Shown: in pieces, positions 35,917 through 46,210 of the stretch
Numbering within the stretch: the first letter of the stretch is position 1
How the letters are laid out: each line of letters begins with the position of its first letter
NCBI RefSeq assembly: GCF_900113945.1
Contig: NZ_FORG01000006.1
Coordinates: 186,001-250,000 of the forward strand
Length of the DNA stretch: 64,000 nucleotides
Reading direction: 5' to 3'
From: Xenorhabdus mauleonii
Lineage (GTDB): Bacteria; Pseudomonadota; Gammaproteobacteria; Enterobacterales; Enterobacteriaceae
Notes under the pieces: generated by a model
Database searches by the model: none
Seen by the model: the letters and a program-made list of their open reading frames with translations, nothing else
Told to the model about the DNA's origin: nothing
Position numbers and translations under genes: made by a program

Positions 35917-36012
35917 TATACGCAATTAACTTCAAATTGCAGGAAGCAACTTATGTTCTCCCCGCGTCGCGGGGAGAACATAAATGCATCTTGAAGTACG
36001 ACGGGTATATAT
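35917..36012. repeat. ~96-bp palindromic intergenic repeat, copy 2
   Basis: Inverse-orientation partner of the element at 25215. The central stem is perfect over 16 bp, with arms at 35951-35966 and 35968-35983 around a single T. The flanks gcaattaacttcaaattgca and gcatcttgaagtacgacg match copy 1. Lies between convergent rsmJ and the ABC permease gene. Confidence 0.8.
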
Positions 36013-36016
36013 GGGG

Positions 36017-36697
36017 CTATTTTCTGAAATACATCCGACCGGAAGGCTGGCATCCCTTATAAATTAAAAACACGGCAAGAGTCAGATAACTCGCCAATTT
36101 CAATAACTCAATCATAAACTCATCCACGGATGAAACATTTTGCGGAAAAATTAAGGATAAATAGGGTGATAACCCACTATTTACCGGTATCGCTATGCCG
36201 GGAGTCAGAGAGAGTATCCAAATACTCAAGTGGTTAATATTATTTAGTGATTTTTCAGAATTGAAACCATAAGACAATGCAAAACCAATACCGAGTAATC
36301 CCATTACCACCATTAATAATAAAATATGAACAACACCGTATAAATTTTCCCCAAAAATAATAAATAGCAGGATAGAAAAAAAAGTGATTGGCAGCATTCT
36401 CATCACAAAATACAGTGTTCTTGAGAGGACTAATTTATGGGGTTTTGCATGCATATAGGGGTAGATGCCCGCATAAATCTCGATATCCCAAGATAACAAG
36501 CCAGAAATAAACGACTGAGATGCAAATAAATAAGGATATTTATTTAAAAAGACATTGATGAAAGTATCTTGTTTTTCAGCAAATACCATAACCAGAATAA
36601 CAACACTAAGAGGAACGTGAATCAACGCCATGATGAGATATTCTTTAATGGTGATTTGCCTCAAGTAGTTTTTAAAAATCAAAACACTTATTCTCAT
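36017..36697 (-). CDS. ABC-2-type transporter permease (second subunit)
   Basis: 226 residues, about six membrane helices, no signature motif. Its start shares one base with the end of the upstream permease gene, so the two are coupled. Together with 36697-37422 and the ATPase at 37419 it makes a three-gene exporter; two small diverged permeases with one ATPase is typical of peptide or bacteriocin-immunity exporters. Substrate unknown. Confidence 0.72.
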   Translation of the reverse strand: MRISVLIFKNYLRQITIKEYLIMALIHVPLSVVILVMVFAEKQDTFINVFLNKYPYLFASQSFISGLLSWDIEIYAGIYPYMHAKPHKLVLSRTLYFVMRMLPITFFSILLFIIFGENLYGVVHILLLMVVMGLLGIGFALSYGFNSEKSLNNINHLSIWILSLTPGIAIPVNSGLSPYLSLIFPQNVSSVDEFMIELLKLASYLTLAVFLIYKGCQPSGRMYFRK

Positions 36698-37422
36698 CAG
36701 CTCATCCTCATTCTACCATCTTGTAAATATCCCTCCAGCTTATGGCTTATTTTCTTATTCAGCCAATAAACACTCGAAAGCCAAATGAAGATCGTTAAAA
36801 AAAAGAAAAAAACACTGGGGAAAGCAATATCTTGCAATAACCAATATGAAGGAAATAACATTGATAATATATTGAAATAAGGAATATTGAACAAATCCAG
36901 CCCAATAATAAACATGATGTAGCCAAACCACGGTAAAGCCAAAACAGGTTGTTTCCATAGGTTAATGAAAAAAGAGATAACAAAACAAAAAACGCAGGCA
37001 AACAATAATTCGCCAATCATATAAAAAATGATTTCAATCTGAAAGTTAACGTCACGCATCAGATAGCCCAAAAAAGGGATAACTATGGCAGGTAAACTGA
37101 TAAGACCATTAGCAGCCGATTTCAATAAAATTATTTTATAAAATGGTGTTCCTGATGAAATCGCATACGAAATAGTTTCAAATTTGAATTCATTAGATAT
37201 ATTGGACATGGCGGAAAACAGTAATATGCCAATACACGTAAATAAGCCGGCTCTTATGGTAAAAAACAATGCACTGTTGTGATCTCCATTATAAAGATAA
37301 CAGCTAATTGCAAAAATAATACTTTGCAAGCTGATCCCTATCAAGAACGATGATGTTACAATTCTTTCTTTCCACTGAATTTTCGTAAAAAAGACCAGTT
37401 CGCTTATAAAATTGTTTTTCAT
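36697..37422 (-). CDS. ABC-2-type transporter permease (first subunit)
   Basis: 241 residues with about six hydrophobic helices and an N-terminal amphipathic stretch (FFTKIQWKERIVTSSF). It overlaps the ATPase gene by four bases upstream. Forms the membrane part of the exporter with the next gene. AT-rich compared with the prlC/rsmJ region, suggesting an acquired module. Confidence 0.72.
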   Translation of the reverse strand: MKNNFISELVFFTKIQWKERIVTSSFLIGISLQSIIFAISCYLYNGDHNSALFFTIRAGLFTCIGILLFSAMSNISNEFKFETISYAISSGTPFYKIILLKSAANGLISLPAIVIPFLGYLMRDVNFQIEIIFYMIGELLFACVFCFVISFFINLWKQPVLALPWFGYIMFIIGLDLFNIPYFNILSMLFPSYWLLQDIAFPSVFFFFLTIFIWLSSVYWLNKKISHKLEGYLQDGRMRMS

Positions 37423-38060
37423 TGGTTATCTATTCCATGTTTTAACAATTTAACCTCTTGGTGACGATGCTTTGCGATAAAATCTTTATTATGAGAAACA
37501 CAGATGACCATACCATTATTGGCGCAATGTTCCTGTATTTTAGCACTTAAAAAACCTATTCCTTCACTATCCAGACCATTGGTAGGTTCATCTAAAATCC
37601 ATAATGGATGATATGCCTGACATGCTCTTGCTAAATGTAATCTTTGGCGCATTCCCAATGAATAATTGGCATAAGGTTTATCAATATCCAATTCTTTAAG
37701 TCCGGTAGCCAAAGCCAATTTTTTGGCTTCCTTCTCTGTTAATTTATTGCCTTTTAAAAAAGAGAACAAAACGAGGTTATCTATTGCATTCAGGCGGGGA
37801 TAAAAACCGGATGGAGCACCAAAAGAAATGCCTATCTGCCTCCGATACCAAAACAGATCACCATAGACTTCCTTGCCTTGAAAAAATATCTGACCACTTG
37901 ATGGCTTAAGTACCGTTGACAGTATATCGAGTAATGTTGATTTACCACTCCCATTTTCACCGGTGATTGCGAGAAATTTCCCATCTTTTAATAAAAAGGA
38001 CAGAGAATTAATAACATTGAGACTTCCGTTATTATAATAAATATCGGTAACTTCAAGCAT
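37419..38060 (-). CDS. ABC transporter ATP-binding protein
   Basis: 213 residues. Walker A GENGSGKST, signature YSLGMRQRLHLARA, Walker B LWILDEPTNGLD and switch His in CVSHNKD. First gene of the three-gene operon. The lower motif set groups it with ATPases that energise ABC-2 exporters. AAAGGAT site before the ATG. Confidence 0.92.
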   Translation of the reverse strand: MLEVTDIYYNNGSLNVINSLSFLLKDGKFLAITGENGSGKSTLLDILSTVLKPSSGQIFFQGKEVYGDLFWYRRQIGISFGAPSGFYPRLNAIDNLVLFSFLKGNKLTEKEAKKLALATGLKELDIDKPYANYSLGMRQRLHLARACQAYHPLWILDEPTNGLDSEGIGFLSAKIQEHCANNGMVICVSHNKDFIAKHRHQEVKLLKHGIDNQ

Positions 38061-38577
38061 CCGTTATCCTTTTATATTAAATAGTTACTCTCATTGTCAA
38101 ATTTAAGTCACTTCATGGCATTATTGGATGGATATAGAGAAACATCATCTGTTGGTGGATTTATATTATAATTAGGATGCTCATATACACACATAATTAT
38201 TATTTTCCCGATGATTTTTAAGTATTGTATCCTTGACCTATCTTAGAATGATATGAACCAAGTATATGAATCAAATTTATCTTACATATCCGTCAATCAA
38301 TATCCAATTGTCCTTCTTCCCGACAATGAACGACATACATTAAATGCGCTTATCAGACTGTTATCACCGCGGGAATAATTCAGTACCTGTCTATATCAAT
38401 TGATGAAATGATAACGCAAGGTGATTTCTTGAGGATTTAAAAGGAAGAAACCGTCACTGAAAGTTTTCTACATTTTCCCAGTAACGGCTTCAATGGAATT
38501 CAAGTTGTGGTACTGCCATTCTTAAACAAGGCTGAAGTTATACAGCACATCAAGCATCGAACAAACCCCATGCCGGG
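38061..38577. other. Gap between ABC operon and gdhA
   Basis: 517 bases without a convincing ORF. Contains the promoter side of the ABC operon and a probable gdhA terminator. Confidence 0.5.
38444..38487 (-). terminator. Probable gdhA terminator
   Basis: CCGTCACTG (38451-38459) and CAGTAACGG (38479-38487) form a 9-bp stem with one G-U pair; on the minus strand it is followed by TTTCTTCCTTTT. About 90 bases downstream of the gdhA stop. Confidence 0.5.
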
Positions 38578-39921
38578 TTACACAACGCCCTGCGATAACA
38601 TCGCATCCGCGACTTTCACAAAGCCCGCGATGTTAGCACCTTGTACGTAATTGACCTGTTTACCTTCTCCGCCATATTCTACGCAGGCATGGTGGATATC
38701 GAGCATAATGTGATGCAGGCGAATATCCACTTTCTCCGCTTTCCAGCTCAGACGTGCCGCGTTTTGTGCCATCTCCAGACCCGATGTTGCCACACCTCCC
38801 GCATTGGCCGCTTTACCCGGTGCGAACAAAACGCCCGCTTCAACGAATGCATCCGTAGCAGCGATTGTTGCTGGCATGTTGGCACCTTCGGCAACGGCTT
38901 TTACACCATTTTTAATCAGTGTCTTCGCTGCTTCCAAATCCAGCTCATTCTGAGTCGCACAAGGCAGGGCGATATCAACCGGAATTTCCCACGGACTCTG
39001 CCCCTTGAGGAAAATTAAGCCACGCTCTTTGGCATATTCTTCCACTCGACCGTAACGCTGGTTCTTGATCTCTTCAAGATGGGCAAGCTTTTCCGGCGTG
39101 AAACCATCTTCGTCCAAGACAGTACCGCCAGAGTCTGATGCCGTAATGACTTTCGCGCCGAGTTCCATGCATTTTTCGATGGTGTATTGGGCAACGTTTC
39201 CGGCACCCGATACCGATACCCGCATGCCTTCAAGACCCATATCGTGGCGTTTAAGCATTTCATGGGTGAAATAAACCAGCCCATATCCGGTCGCTTCAGG
39301 ACGGATTAGGCTGCCACCAAAAGAAAGCCCCTTGCCCGTGAAAACACATGAAGTGTCATTGGACAGTTTTTTCATCATGCCCGCCATAAAACCAACTTCA
39401 CGCCCTCCCACACCAATATCACCCGCCGGCACATCCGTATCAGGCCCCAAATGCCGGTAAAGTTCTGTCATCAACGCCTGACAGAACCGCATGATTTCTC
39501 CGTTGCTTTTACCTTTGGGATCGAAGTCAGAACCGCCTTTCCCGCCTCCCATTGGCAAGGTGGTCAGCGCATTTTTCAATGTCTGCTCAAAGCCCAAGAA
39601 TTTCAGAATAGAAAGGTTTACAGAAGGGTGGAAACGCATCCCACCTTTAAATGGCCCAATGGCTGAATTGAATTGTACCCGCCATGCGCGGTTAACCTGT
39701 ACCTTGCCTTGATCATCAACCCAACAGACCCGGAATTGAATCACGCGTTCCGGCTCAACCAGACGTTCCAATAATCCTTGCTCGCGATATTGCGGGTTTT
39801 GTTCAAGGAAAGGCCAGAGAGAAGTAAACACTTCGCGCACTGCCTGTAAATATTCTGGTTGATGTGGATGATGGTATTGAATTGAATCGAGAAACGAGAC
39901 TAAAGATGATGAAACATTCAT
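38578..39921 (-). CDS. gdhA: NADP-specific glutamate dehydrogenase
   Basis: 447 residues, hexameric GDH type. Substrate lysines in PMGGGKGGSDFDPKGKS, P-loop-like VSGAGNVAQYT for NADP, and EGANMP. Reductive amination of 2-oxoglutarate with ammonium; full length. Minus-strand neighbour of uspA. Confidence 0.97.
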   Translation of the reverse strand: MNVSSSLVSFLDSIQYHHPHQPEYLQAVREVFTSLWPFLEQNPQYREQGLLERLVEPERVIQFRVCWVDDQGKVQVNRAWRVQFNSAIGPFKGGMRFHPSVNLSILKFLGFEQTLKNALTTLPMGGGKGGSDFDPKGKSNGEIMRFCQALMTELYRHLGPDTDVPAGDIGVGGREVGFMAGMMKKLSNDTSCVFTGKGLSFGGSLIRPEATGYGLVYFTHEMLKRHDMGLEGMRVSVSGAGNVAQYTIEKCMELGAKVITASDSGGTVLDEDGFTPEKLAHLEEIKNQRYGRVEEYAKERGLIFLKGQSPWEIPVDIALPCATQNELDLEAAKTLIKNGVKAVAEGANMPATIAATDAFVEAGVLFAPGKAANAGGVATSGLEMAQNAARLSWKAEKVDIRLHHIMLDIHHACVEYGGEGKQVNYVQGANIAGFVKVADAMLSQGVV

Positions 39922-40123
39922 TTAAAGCTTCCTTCTGTCATACAGATGTGATGACCCTCAACTATTTTCATATTATTTTTTTGTCGAAAATGTGAGGTGA
40001 TTACGGTTTGCTTTCTGAATATATCACTATTTTATGCTGAAATTTCAACAACTATTTTTTATTGGTTTCCTCAAAAATAACTTTGACAATTTCTAAATCA
40101 GTTTCATCTTCTTTTTTATCAGC

Positions 40124-40150
40124 AAAAAAATCACCTGCATAAGCAGGCGA
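40124..40150 (-). terminator. uspA terminator
   Basis: On the minus strand TCGCCTGC-TTAT-GCAGGTGA followed by seven T. Classic intrinsic terminator 44 bases after the uspA stop. Confidence 0.88.
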
Positions 40151-40193
40151 TTTTATAGAATAAATAATCAACCGGAGATTATTCTTCGTCGTA

Positions 40194-40625
40194 TCATTCT
40201 TCATCACGTAAAGGGACAATCAACATATCAACATGAACGGTGTTAATAAGCTGGCGGGCTGAAGACATCAACTTGCTCCAAAAATCCTGATGGTGGCCAC
40301 ATACGACTAAATCCATATCGTATTGCTTGATAGCATCAACAAGAACTTGAGCTAAATCACCACTACCACTTAACGTTTCTTGAACAGGATAACCTGCGCT
40401 GGCAGACAGCTCTTTCAAGGAGTTACGGGTTTCATCCGCGATGCGCTCCTGCATATCACCAAGATTAACGTCAATCAGGCCGGTATAAAGATCTGAGTAG
40501 TTAACATCAACATGGATCAGGGAAACTTTGGCATTGTACGGTTTAGCCATTGATACAGCTTTTTCCACCAAAATCCGACTTTCCGGGGATAAATCAACCG
40601 CAACAAGAATATGTTTGTAAGCCAT
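40194..40625 (-). CDS. uspA: Universal stress protein A
   Basis: 143 residues, matching E. coli UspA length. Starts [16 protein letters not shown]; nucleotide-type loop [15 protein letters not shown] and [25 protein letters not shown] before ATG 40625 decides against the longer frame starting at 40676. Divergent from uspB as in enterobacteria. Induced by growth arrest in E. coli. Confidence 0.96.
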   Translation of the reverse strand: MAYKHILVAVDLSPESRILVEKAVSMAKPYNAKVSLIHVDVNYSDLYTGLIDVNLGDMQERIADETRNSLKELSASAGYPVQETLSGSGDLAQVLVDAIKQYDMDLVVCGHHQDFWSKLMSSARQLINTVHVDMLIVPLRDEE

Positions 40626-41152
40626 AAGAACTCCTTCCATAACGTCGATTAAATAGACTGGCAGCATAAACGCCATGATTTGATATTTATACTATAACTT
40701 CTTAAGCACTCTCTTGAGTGTTGTTTTGATCACAACTTATTGTTTTACTTCTTTAACTAATTGAAATATCTCATATCGCTGAAAAATTTATCGTGGGATT
40801 TACCTGAATTCAATCTACATGATGTGTTAATTTTCACCTGAACATAAATGCGCAAAACACTGTATTTCTGCCTAATATTTAATATAGTGACTATTCGAAT
40901 TGAAATTTTTTTTCGATTAATTCCCACTTATTGGCGGCGGTTGCAACCGCGACAATTAGGAGAATGATTACGCCAGTGTCAGGCCCCATTGATGGCATTT
41001 CACTGTTACCTATTAACTTTCAACGATACAGGGTGAATGCAGAAAGGTTGCTGAGACAACAGTAGTCATGACAAAGTGACTATTTATGACGAAGTTACTC
41101 TTCATGACAAATGACTATTGCCTTACAAACGGGATGTATTCATATAGGAAGT
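40626..41152. other. uspA-uspB divergent promoter region
   Basis: 527 bases. Three degenerate 17-18-base units (starting 41068, 41086, 41104; atgacaaagtgactattt type) lie just upstream of uspB. The second opens a 24-codon frame that runs into uspB. No other gene seen. Confidence 0.5.
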
Positions 41153-41482
41153 ATGTTTAATACTATGGCATTCTTTTGGGCTATTGGCCTAATCTGCATT
41201 GTGAACATGCTACGCTACTTCTCTTCACTCCGTGTGCTCCTGTCAATTTTACGTGAGTCTGACCCCATGCTGTATCAATCCGTTGACGGTAACGGTTTTT
41301 TCACGGCCGGTGGTCAATTCAGCAAACAGATTCGGTTAGTGCGCTATATCAATTCACAAAGTTATATCAATCATCACGATCCCGATGTCGTTTCTCAGTG
41401 CGAAAGATTAAGGAAGCAATTTATATTGACGGAAATATTATGTGGAGTCGTTGCGCTGTGTCTTATCGTCAACGTCATTTAA
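41153..41482 (+). CDS. uspB: Universal stress protein B
   Basis: 109 residues with one N-terminal and one C-terminal membrane helix. MARYFSSLR of E. coli appears as MLRYFSSLR, then [10 protein letters not shown] and [10 protein letters not shown]. Start 41153 aligns with the E. coli start (MFNTMAFFW versus MISTVALFW). Inner-membrane stationary-phase protein. Ends at a bidirectional terminator shared with pitA. Confidence 0.93.
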   Translation: MFNTMAFFWAIGLICIVNMLRYFSSLRVLLSILRESDPMLYQSVDGNGFFTAGGQFSKQIRLVRYINSQSYINHHDPDVVSQCERLRKQFILTEILCGVVALCLIVNVI

Positions 41483-41546
41483 GCAGACCGCTAGGATAGC
41501 GTGATACCCCAGGAAGTTAACGTGGAAAGAAGGCAAATGAAAATAC

Positions 41547-41590
41547 AAAAGGGTTGGCTTGCAATCATGCAATAACCAACCCTTTTTTAT
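41547..41590. terminator. Bidirectional terminator between uspB and pitA
   Basis: AAAAGGGTTGG (41547-41557) pairs with CCAACCCTTTT (41576-41586) and is flanked by A and T runs, serving both convergent genes. Confidence 0.88.
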
Positions 41591-41609
41591 TACGTTTTCG
41601 ATTACGCCA

Positions 41610-43100
41610 TTAAATCAGTTTCAGGGCAAACCAGTACAGCAGGCCTGACAATCCGATGGAAATCGGCAGTGTCAGTACCCACGCCAGCATGATGTTTTTG
41701 ATGGTCTTGCTTTGAACACCACCCCCATCAACCAGCATTGTTCCCGCAACCGCAGAAGAAAGTACCTGCGTTGTAGACACGGGCATACCAGTGTAACTGG
41801 CAACGCCAATAGAGACTGCAGCAGTAACCTGAGCAGAAACACCTTGGGCATACGTCATGCCTTTTTTGCCAATCTTCTCACCAATGGTGACAGCTACACG
41901 CCTCCAACCCACCATCGTTCCCAAAGACAATGCGAATGCCACTGCAACAATGATCCACAACGGCGCATATTCCACCGTATTCAATAGATCCTTACGCAGC
42001 GTATTCAGGAAACGGGAGTTTTCAAGGCTGGTTTCCGGCAATTTAGCCACGACACCTGTTGTATCTGCGATACACATCAGCATGCGGCGCATGCTGTTAC
42101 GTTGATCCGGTGTCAACTCGCTGTAATTCTGGATATTCCCCAGCATGGTTTCAGCACTATTCAACACCTGTTCAGCACGTGCGCTATCGCAATGGAATTC
42201 CATATCCAATTGGTTTTCAACCCCAGGAGACGCAGGATTCAGCTCAATTGCATGAGCCAGCGCGGGAGCATTCTGAACATAGTACTGTTTCAAATGAACA
42301 ACGGCATCGCGGGTACGGGCAATGTCATAGCTGGTTGAGTTCATGTTGACGACGAAGCCCGCAGGCGCGACACCAATCAGAACCAGCATGATCAGACCAA
42401 TACCTTTCTGGCCGTCATTTGCACCATGGGAGAAACTCACCCCAACAGCGGAAAGGATCAGCGCCGTACGTGTCCAGAATGGTGGTTTACGTTTACCATC
42501 CTGTTTTTCACGTTCAGCAGGCGTCATGTGAATGCGACGACGTTTCTTTGTGTTGCTCCAATAACGGCGCAACAAAAATACCATCGCTCCGGCAATCACC
42601 AGACCAACCAGAGGAGACAGGATCAAGGACATGAAAATCTGTATCATCTTCGGAATATTCAGCGCATCCACCACAGAAGAGCTGGTCACTATCGCATTGG
42701 TCAGGCCAATACCGATGATTGAACCAATCAACGTATGGGAGCTGGATGCTGGAATGCCGAAATACCATGTGCCTAAATTCCAGATAATTGCCGCCAGCAG
42801 CATGGAAAAGACCATAGCTAACCCGTGAGAGGAACTGACATTCAGCAGAAGATCCGTAGGCAATAGATGCACAATCGCGTAAGCGACACTCAATCCACCA
42901 AGGAGAACACCCAAAAAGTTAAAAACGCCTGCCATAACAACGGCAAGCTGCGAGCGCATCGCCCGGGTATAGATAACAGTTGCTACTGCGTTTGCGGTAT
43001 CATGAAACCCATTGATGGCTTCATAGAAAAGCACGAACAACAGAGCAAGTACTAACATAAGGCCGGTATAAAATTCCAGGCCAGTAAACAGATGTAGCAT
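41610..43100 (-). CDS. pitA: Low-affinity inorganic phosphate transporter
   Basis: 496 residues, ten or so membrane segments in two PHO4 repeats: [18 protein letters not shown] near the N-terminus and [16 protein letters not shown] in the middle. Proton-coupled metal-phosphate symport. Same neighbours (uspB, yhiN) as in E. coli. Confidence 0.97.
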   Translation of the reverse strand: MLHLFTGLEFYTGLMLVLALLFVLFYEAINGFHDTANAVATVIYTRAMRSQLAVVMAGVFNFLGVLLGGLSVAYAIVHLLPTDLLLNVSSSHGLAMVFSMLLAAIIWNLGTWYFGIPASSSHTLIGSIIGIGLTNAIVTSSSVVDALNIPKMIQIFMSLILSPLVGLVIAGAMVFLLRRYWSNTKKRRRIHMTPAEREKQDGKRKPPFWTRTALILSAVGVSFSHGANDGQKGIGLIMLVLIGVAPAGFVVNMNSTSYDIARTRDAVVHLKQYYVQNAPALAHAIELNPASPGVENQLDMEFHCDSARAEQVLNSAETMLGNIQNYSELTPDQRNSMRRMLMCIADTTGVVAKLPETSLENSRFLNTLRKDLLNTVEYAPLWIIVAVAFALSLGTMVGWRRVAVTIGEKIGKKGMTYAQGVSAQVTAAVSIGVASYTGMPVSTTQVLSSAVAGTMLVDGGGVQSKTIKNIMLAWVLTLPISIGLSGLLYWFALKLI

Positions 43101-43398
43101 AAACGTTAAGCCAGTTAGTAGGACATGAACGCGCGCATTATCAGTGACAAACGTTAGCGGGAAAAGAGAAATATGACCTTTTTTTGATTTAATGACAATA
43201 TGGTGTCAGCAAAATATTTGCATTTATCAATAATATCAATTGATTATCTTCTTTTAATGTTTTGATATTTTTTTAATGAAAAATTATTTTTCACGGCAAA
43301 AAGTTAAACCAAATACGCATTTTTCTCCGTAGTTCGTGAACGCTGCCCCCACTATGCAGTAATTTCCTACAAAAAACTCGGCCAAAAGAGACTAATTA

Positions 43399-44601
43399 AT
43401 GGAAAAATATGATGTAATTATTATCGGTGCTGGCGCGGCTGGTTTGTTTTGTGCGGCTCAGGCGGGGCAAGCGGGGTTAAGCGCTCTGGTATTGGATAAT
43501 GGCAAAAAAGCGGGTCGCAAGATTTTGATGTCCGGAGGCGGGCGCTGTAATTTTACCAATATGTATACCGAACCCGCAGCTTACCTTTCTGCCAATCCCC
43601 ATTTTTGTAAGTCAGCACTTGCTCGCTACACTCAGTGGGATTTTATTGATCTGGTACAGCGCCATAACATTCCTTATCACGAAAAAACGTTGGGGCAGCT
43701 TTTCTGTGATGATTCGGCACAACAAATTTTGGATTTATTGTTGAAAGAGTGCGAAAAAGGACAGGTTACCATTCGATTGCGCAGTGAAGTCACGCATGTT
43801 GAAAAGAAAGAAGCGGGTTTTGTCGTTACCGCAGCAGGGAAAGAAGTAAGTACGCACTCACTGGTAGTGGCTTCCGGTGGATTGTCCATGCCGGGCTTGG
43901 GCGCTTCCCCTCTCGGTTATCGTATCGCAGAACAATTTGAGCTTAATATCCTGCCAACACGTGCGGCACTCGTTCCTTTTACTCTGCATAAACCTCTACT
44001 GGAGCAACTACAAGTACTTTCCGGTGTTGCTGTTCCTTCTATTGTCACGGCAAAAGATGGCACTGTATTCAGGGAAAATATCCTGTTTACCCACCGTGGC
44101 CTGTCTGGCCCAGCCATTTTGCAGATTTCCAGTTACTGGCAACCCGGAGAATATGTGAGTATTAACTTACTTCCCGATACAGATTTGGCAGGCATTCTGG
44201 AACAAGAGCGGGATTCTCATCCGAATCAGAGTTTAAAAAACGCGCTGGCAAAACTACTGCCTAAACGTCTCGTCGAATGTTTGCAGTCGCTTGGGCAATT
44301 ACCGGAGGTATCGCTCAAGCAACTGAACGCAGCCCAACAAAAGGAGCTGATCACCACCCTGCAATGCTGGCAGGTACAGCCGAATGGCACAGAAGGTTAC
44401 CGCACAGCAGAAGTGACTCTGGGTGGCGTGGATACCAATGAGCTATCTTCCAAGACAATGGAAGCGCATAAAGTGAAGGGATTATATTTTATTGGCGAAG
44501 TGGTTGATGTTACCGGCTGGCTCGGTGGTTATAACTTCCAGTGGGCTTGGAGTTCGGCTTGGGCTTGCGCACAAGCGTTGGCGTCAGAGAAGCAGAAATA
44601 A
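43399..44601 (+). CDS. yhiN: YhiN/HI0933 family flavoprotein
   Basis: 400 residues. FAD-binding GAGAAGLFCAAQAGQAG, the family signature GRKILMSGGGRCNFTN, and C-terminal GEVVDVTGWLGGYNFQWAWSSAWACAQ. Predicted NAD(P)/FAD oxidoreductase of unknown substrate. Divergent from pitA, conserved order. Confidence 0.93.
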   Translation: MEKYDVIIIGAGAAGLFCAAQAGQAGLSALVLDNGKKAGRKILMSGGGRCNFTNMYTEPAAYLSANPHFCKSALARYTQWDFIDLVQRHNIPYHEKTLGQLFCDDSAQQILDLLLKECEKGQVTIRLRSEVTHVEKKEAGFVVTAAGKEVSTHSLVVASGGLSMPGLGASPLGYRIAEQFELNILPTRAALVPFTLHKPLLEQLQVLSGVAVPSIVTAKDGTVFRENILFTHRGLSGPAILQISSYWQPGEYVSINLLPDTDLAGILEQERDSHPNQSLKNALAKLLPKRLVECLQSLGQLPEVSLKQLNAAQQKELITTLQCWQVQPNGTEGYRTAEVTLGGVDTNELSSKTMEAHKVKGLYFIGEVVDVTGWLGGYNFQWAWSSAWACAQALASEKQK

Positions 44602-44675
44602 AATCACGGAATGTTCACGTTGACAGGTGGAGTCAGTGGATACTAACACCATCTGTCTGTACGTTGGAAATGGCA

Positions 44676-45686
44676 TCACCCTTGCGACAGTTCCCTGATA
44701 AAGCCGGATAGGCGCATTGTTCTTTTGCATTCAGTCTGTAGCGATTTAAGCATCTCAGAATCTGATGAGTGTATAAAGCGGGAAAAGTTTCTCAGCATGG
44801 TAACGTGTTGTCGTTCCGGTAAAGAAATCCTCATGCTTTCACGATCTAATAACGGCTTCATTCCGTGCTCAATTTCAATGCACATATCTGGCGAGAGGTT
44901 GCCATAGACAAATGAGCCACAATAGGGCATCACGAAGTCGTTCAGTATTAGCCTTCCAAGTGTGCCAGAAATTTCACACCGTTGTTTAACAACGGAACCA
45001 CGATAAGAAGCCGCACCGATAAAGGTAATATTATCCTCTGCATGACCACTGACGTTCATTTCTACGATCGCATTACCATTATCACGCAATAACAGACTTG
45101 AACCATGTGTGATGGTTTCAAAAGGGATAAACTTGCTAATCAACCGTAGCGGATACCACCCAAGATCCCCCATTACCCCATCAGGTTCGAGAAGAGGATT
45201 GAATTTAATCTGGCCTTTATTCTGATCCGGCCAGAAAAATGAGGCCTCAACCCTATCAATCATGCCTACTTTTTCCATGATTAGAGAATCGAGCATTTCA
45301 TACCACTTAGCATGGATAAAATGCGCAGCATCTAACCATACCAGCCCTTTATTATCAGCTTCCTGAAGAAGTTCCAGCATGGGCGCGGTATTAGGGAAAG
45401 GTTTTTCAATTAAAGCGTGCTTGTTATATTGCAGGCAGAGCCTGAGAAATTTTTCTTTTTCTGCCGTAGGCGTAGCAATATAGACAACATCCAGATTAGG
45501 GGCTGAAAAAAAGCGTTCTTCGTTTATCGTTCCCTGCTTTTCGGGTATACCATGTTTCGCACAAAAACCATGAGCCGTTAAAATATTTCTTGAAAGAACG
45601 GTCAATACATTAATATCAGCACTACGGCAACTATCGGCTATAATTCCAGCCATTAAGCCTGTGCCTATAATGCCGAGATTAATCAT
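44676..45686 (-). CDS. Gfo/Idh/MocA family oxidoreductase
   Basis: 336 residues from ATG 45686 (AGGTG upstream). Rossmann start MINLGIIGTGLMAG, family EKP motif in HALIEKPF, and DAAHF in the catalytic region. NAD(P)-dependent dehydrogenase of a sugar or dipyrrole-like substrate, not predictable. Its start overlaps the end of the PpnP-like gene by eight bases, so it belongs to the same operon. Last gene of the cluster that begins with the seven-codon ORF at 48228. Confidence 0.85.
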   Translation of the reverse strand: MINLGIIGTGLMAGIIADSCRSADINVLTVLSRNILTAHGFCAKHGIPEKQGTINEERFFSAPNLDVVYIATPTAEKEKFLRLCLQYNKHALIEKPFPNTAPMLELLQEADNKGLVWLDAAHFIHAKWYEMLDSLIMEKVGMIDRVEASFFWPDQNKGQIKFNPLLEPDGVMGDLGWYPLRLISKFIPFETITHGSSLLLRDNGNAIVEMNVSGHAEDNITFIGAASYRGSVVKQRCEISGTLGRLILNDFVMPYCGSFVYGNLSPDMCIEIEHGMKPLLDRESMRISLPERQHVTMLRNFSRFIHSSDSEMLKSLQTECKRTMRLSGFIRELSQG

Positions 45687-45972
45687 AATAACACCTGTAA
45701 TCGAGAGGCTCTGAAACATTCACTGTAAAGGTGGAGCCAGCAGGAACAAAAACTTCACGGCCTTGTTCTGCAATCAATTTATCACTGCCAACAATAAATT
45801 CCGCCTTGCCAGAGAGAATATGAAATCGTTCAGGCTCTTCAGCTAGCCACCGGAATTCTCCGGTCGCCATATATCCCATCGTTACTTTTACACCCTCCGA
45901 CAGAAAATTTCTCAACACCACCTTGCCATCAAAAAAAATATACGTATCTTTGAATTGCAAAAGCTCAGACAT
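45679..45972 (-). CDS. PpnP-like cupin (pyrimidine/purine nucleoside phosphorylase family)
   Basis: 97 residues. Single small cupin like E. coli PpnP: GVKVTMGYMATGEFRW, ERFHILSGKAEFIV, VFVPAGSTFTVNVSEPLDYRC. PpnP splits nucleosides with phosphate; here the neighbour is a sugar-type dehydrogenase and the family call does not prove the reaction. 238 bases separate it from the diiron gene upstream, so it may have its own promoter. Confidence 0.75.
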   Translation of the reverse strand: MSELLQFKDTYIFFDGKVVLRNFLSEGVKVTMGYMATGEFRWLAEEPERFHILSGKAEFIVGSDKLIAEQGREVFVPAGSTFTVNVSEPLDYRCYYD

Positions 45973-46210
45973 ATTCTCTCCCTAGCCTTTCAATATAAGC
46001 GTCATTGATATTTAATTTTCTGTGCAATTTTTCTTTGCAACAAAAAATGAGCTATAACCACCGGAACGGGGCTATATTCAAGATGTTATCTTTTAACAAA
46101 ATGAGGTTTTCATTTTCGCGTATCATTCACGGAACCTGATGAAGAATATAAATCACATCGCCTTATTGCTCAGTTATTAACCAAAGCATAGCTTTAACAT
46201 ACTCAAAAAT

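Noticed and set aside
38107-38194. Possible small precursor peptide upstream of the ABC exporter operon
   Set aside because: Careful reading of the minus strand shows a stop after 16 codons and no good ribosome site.
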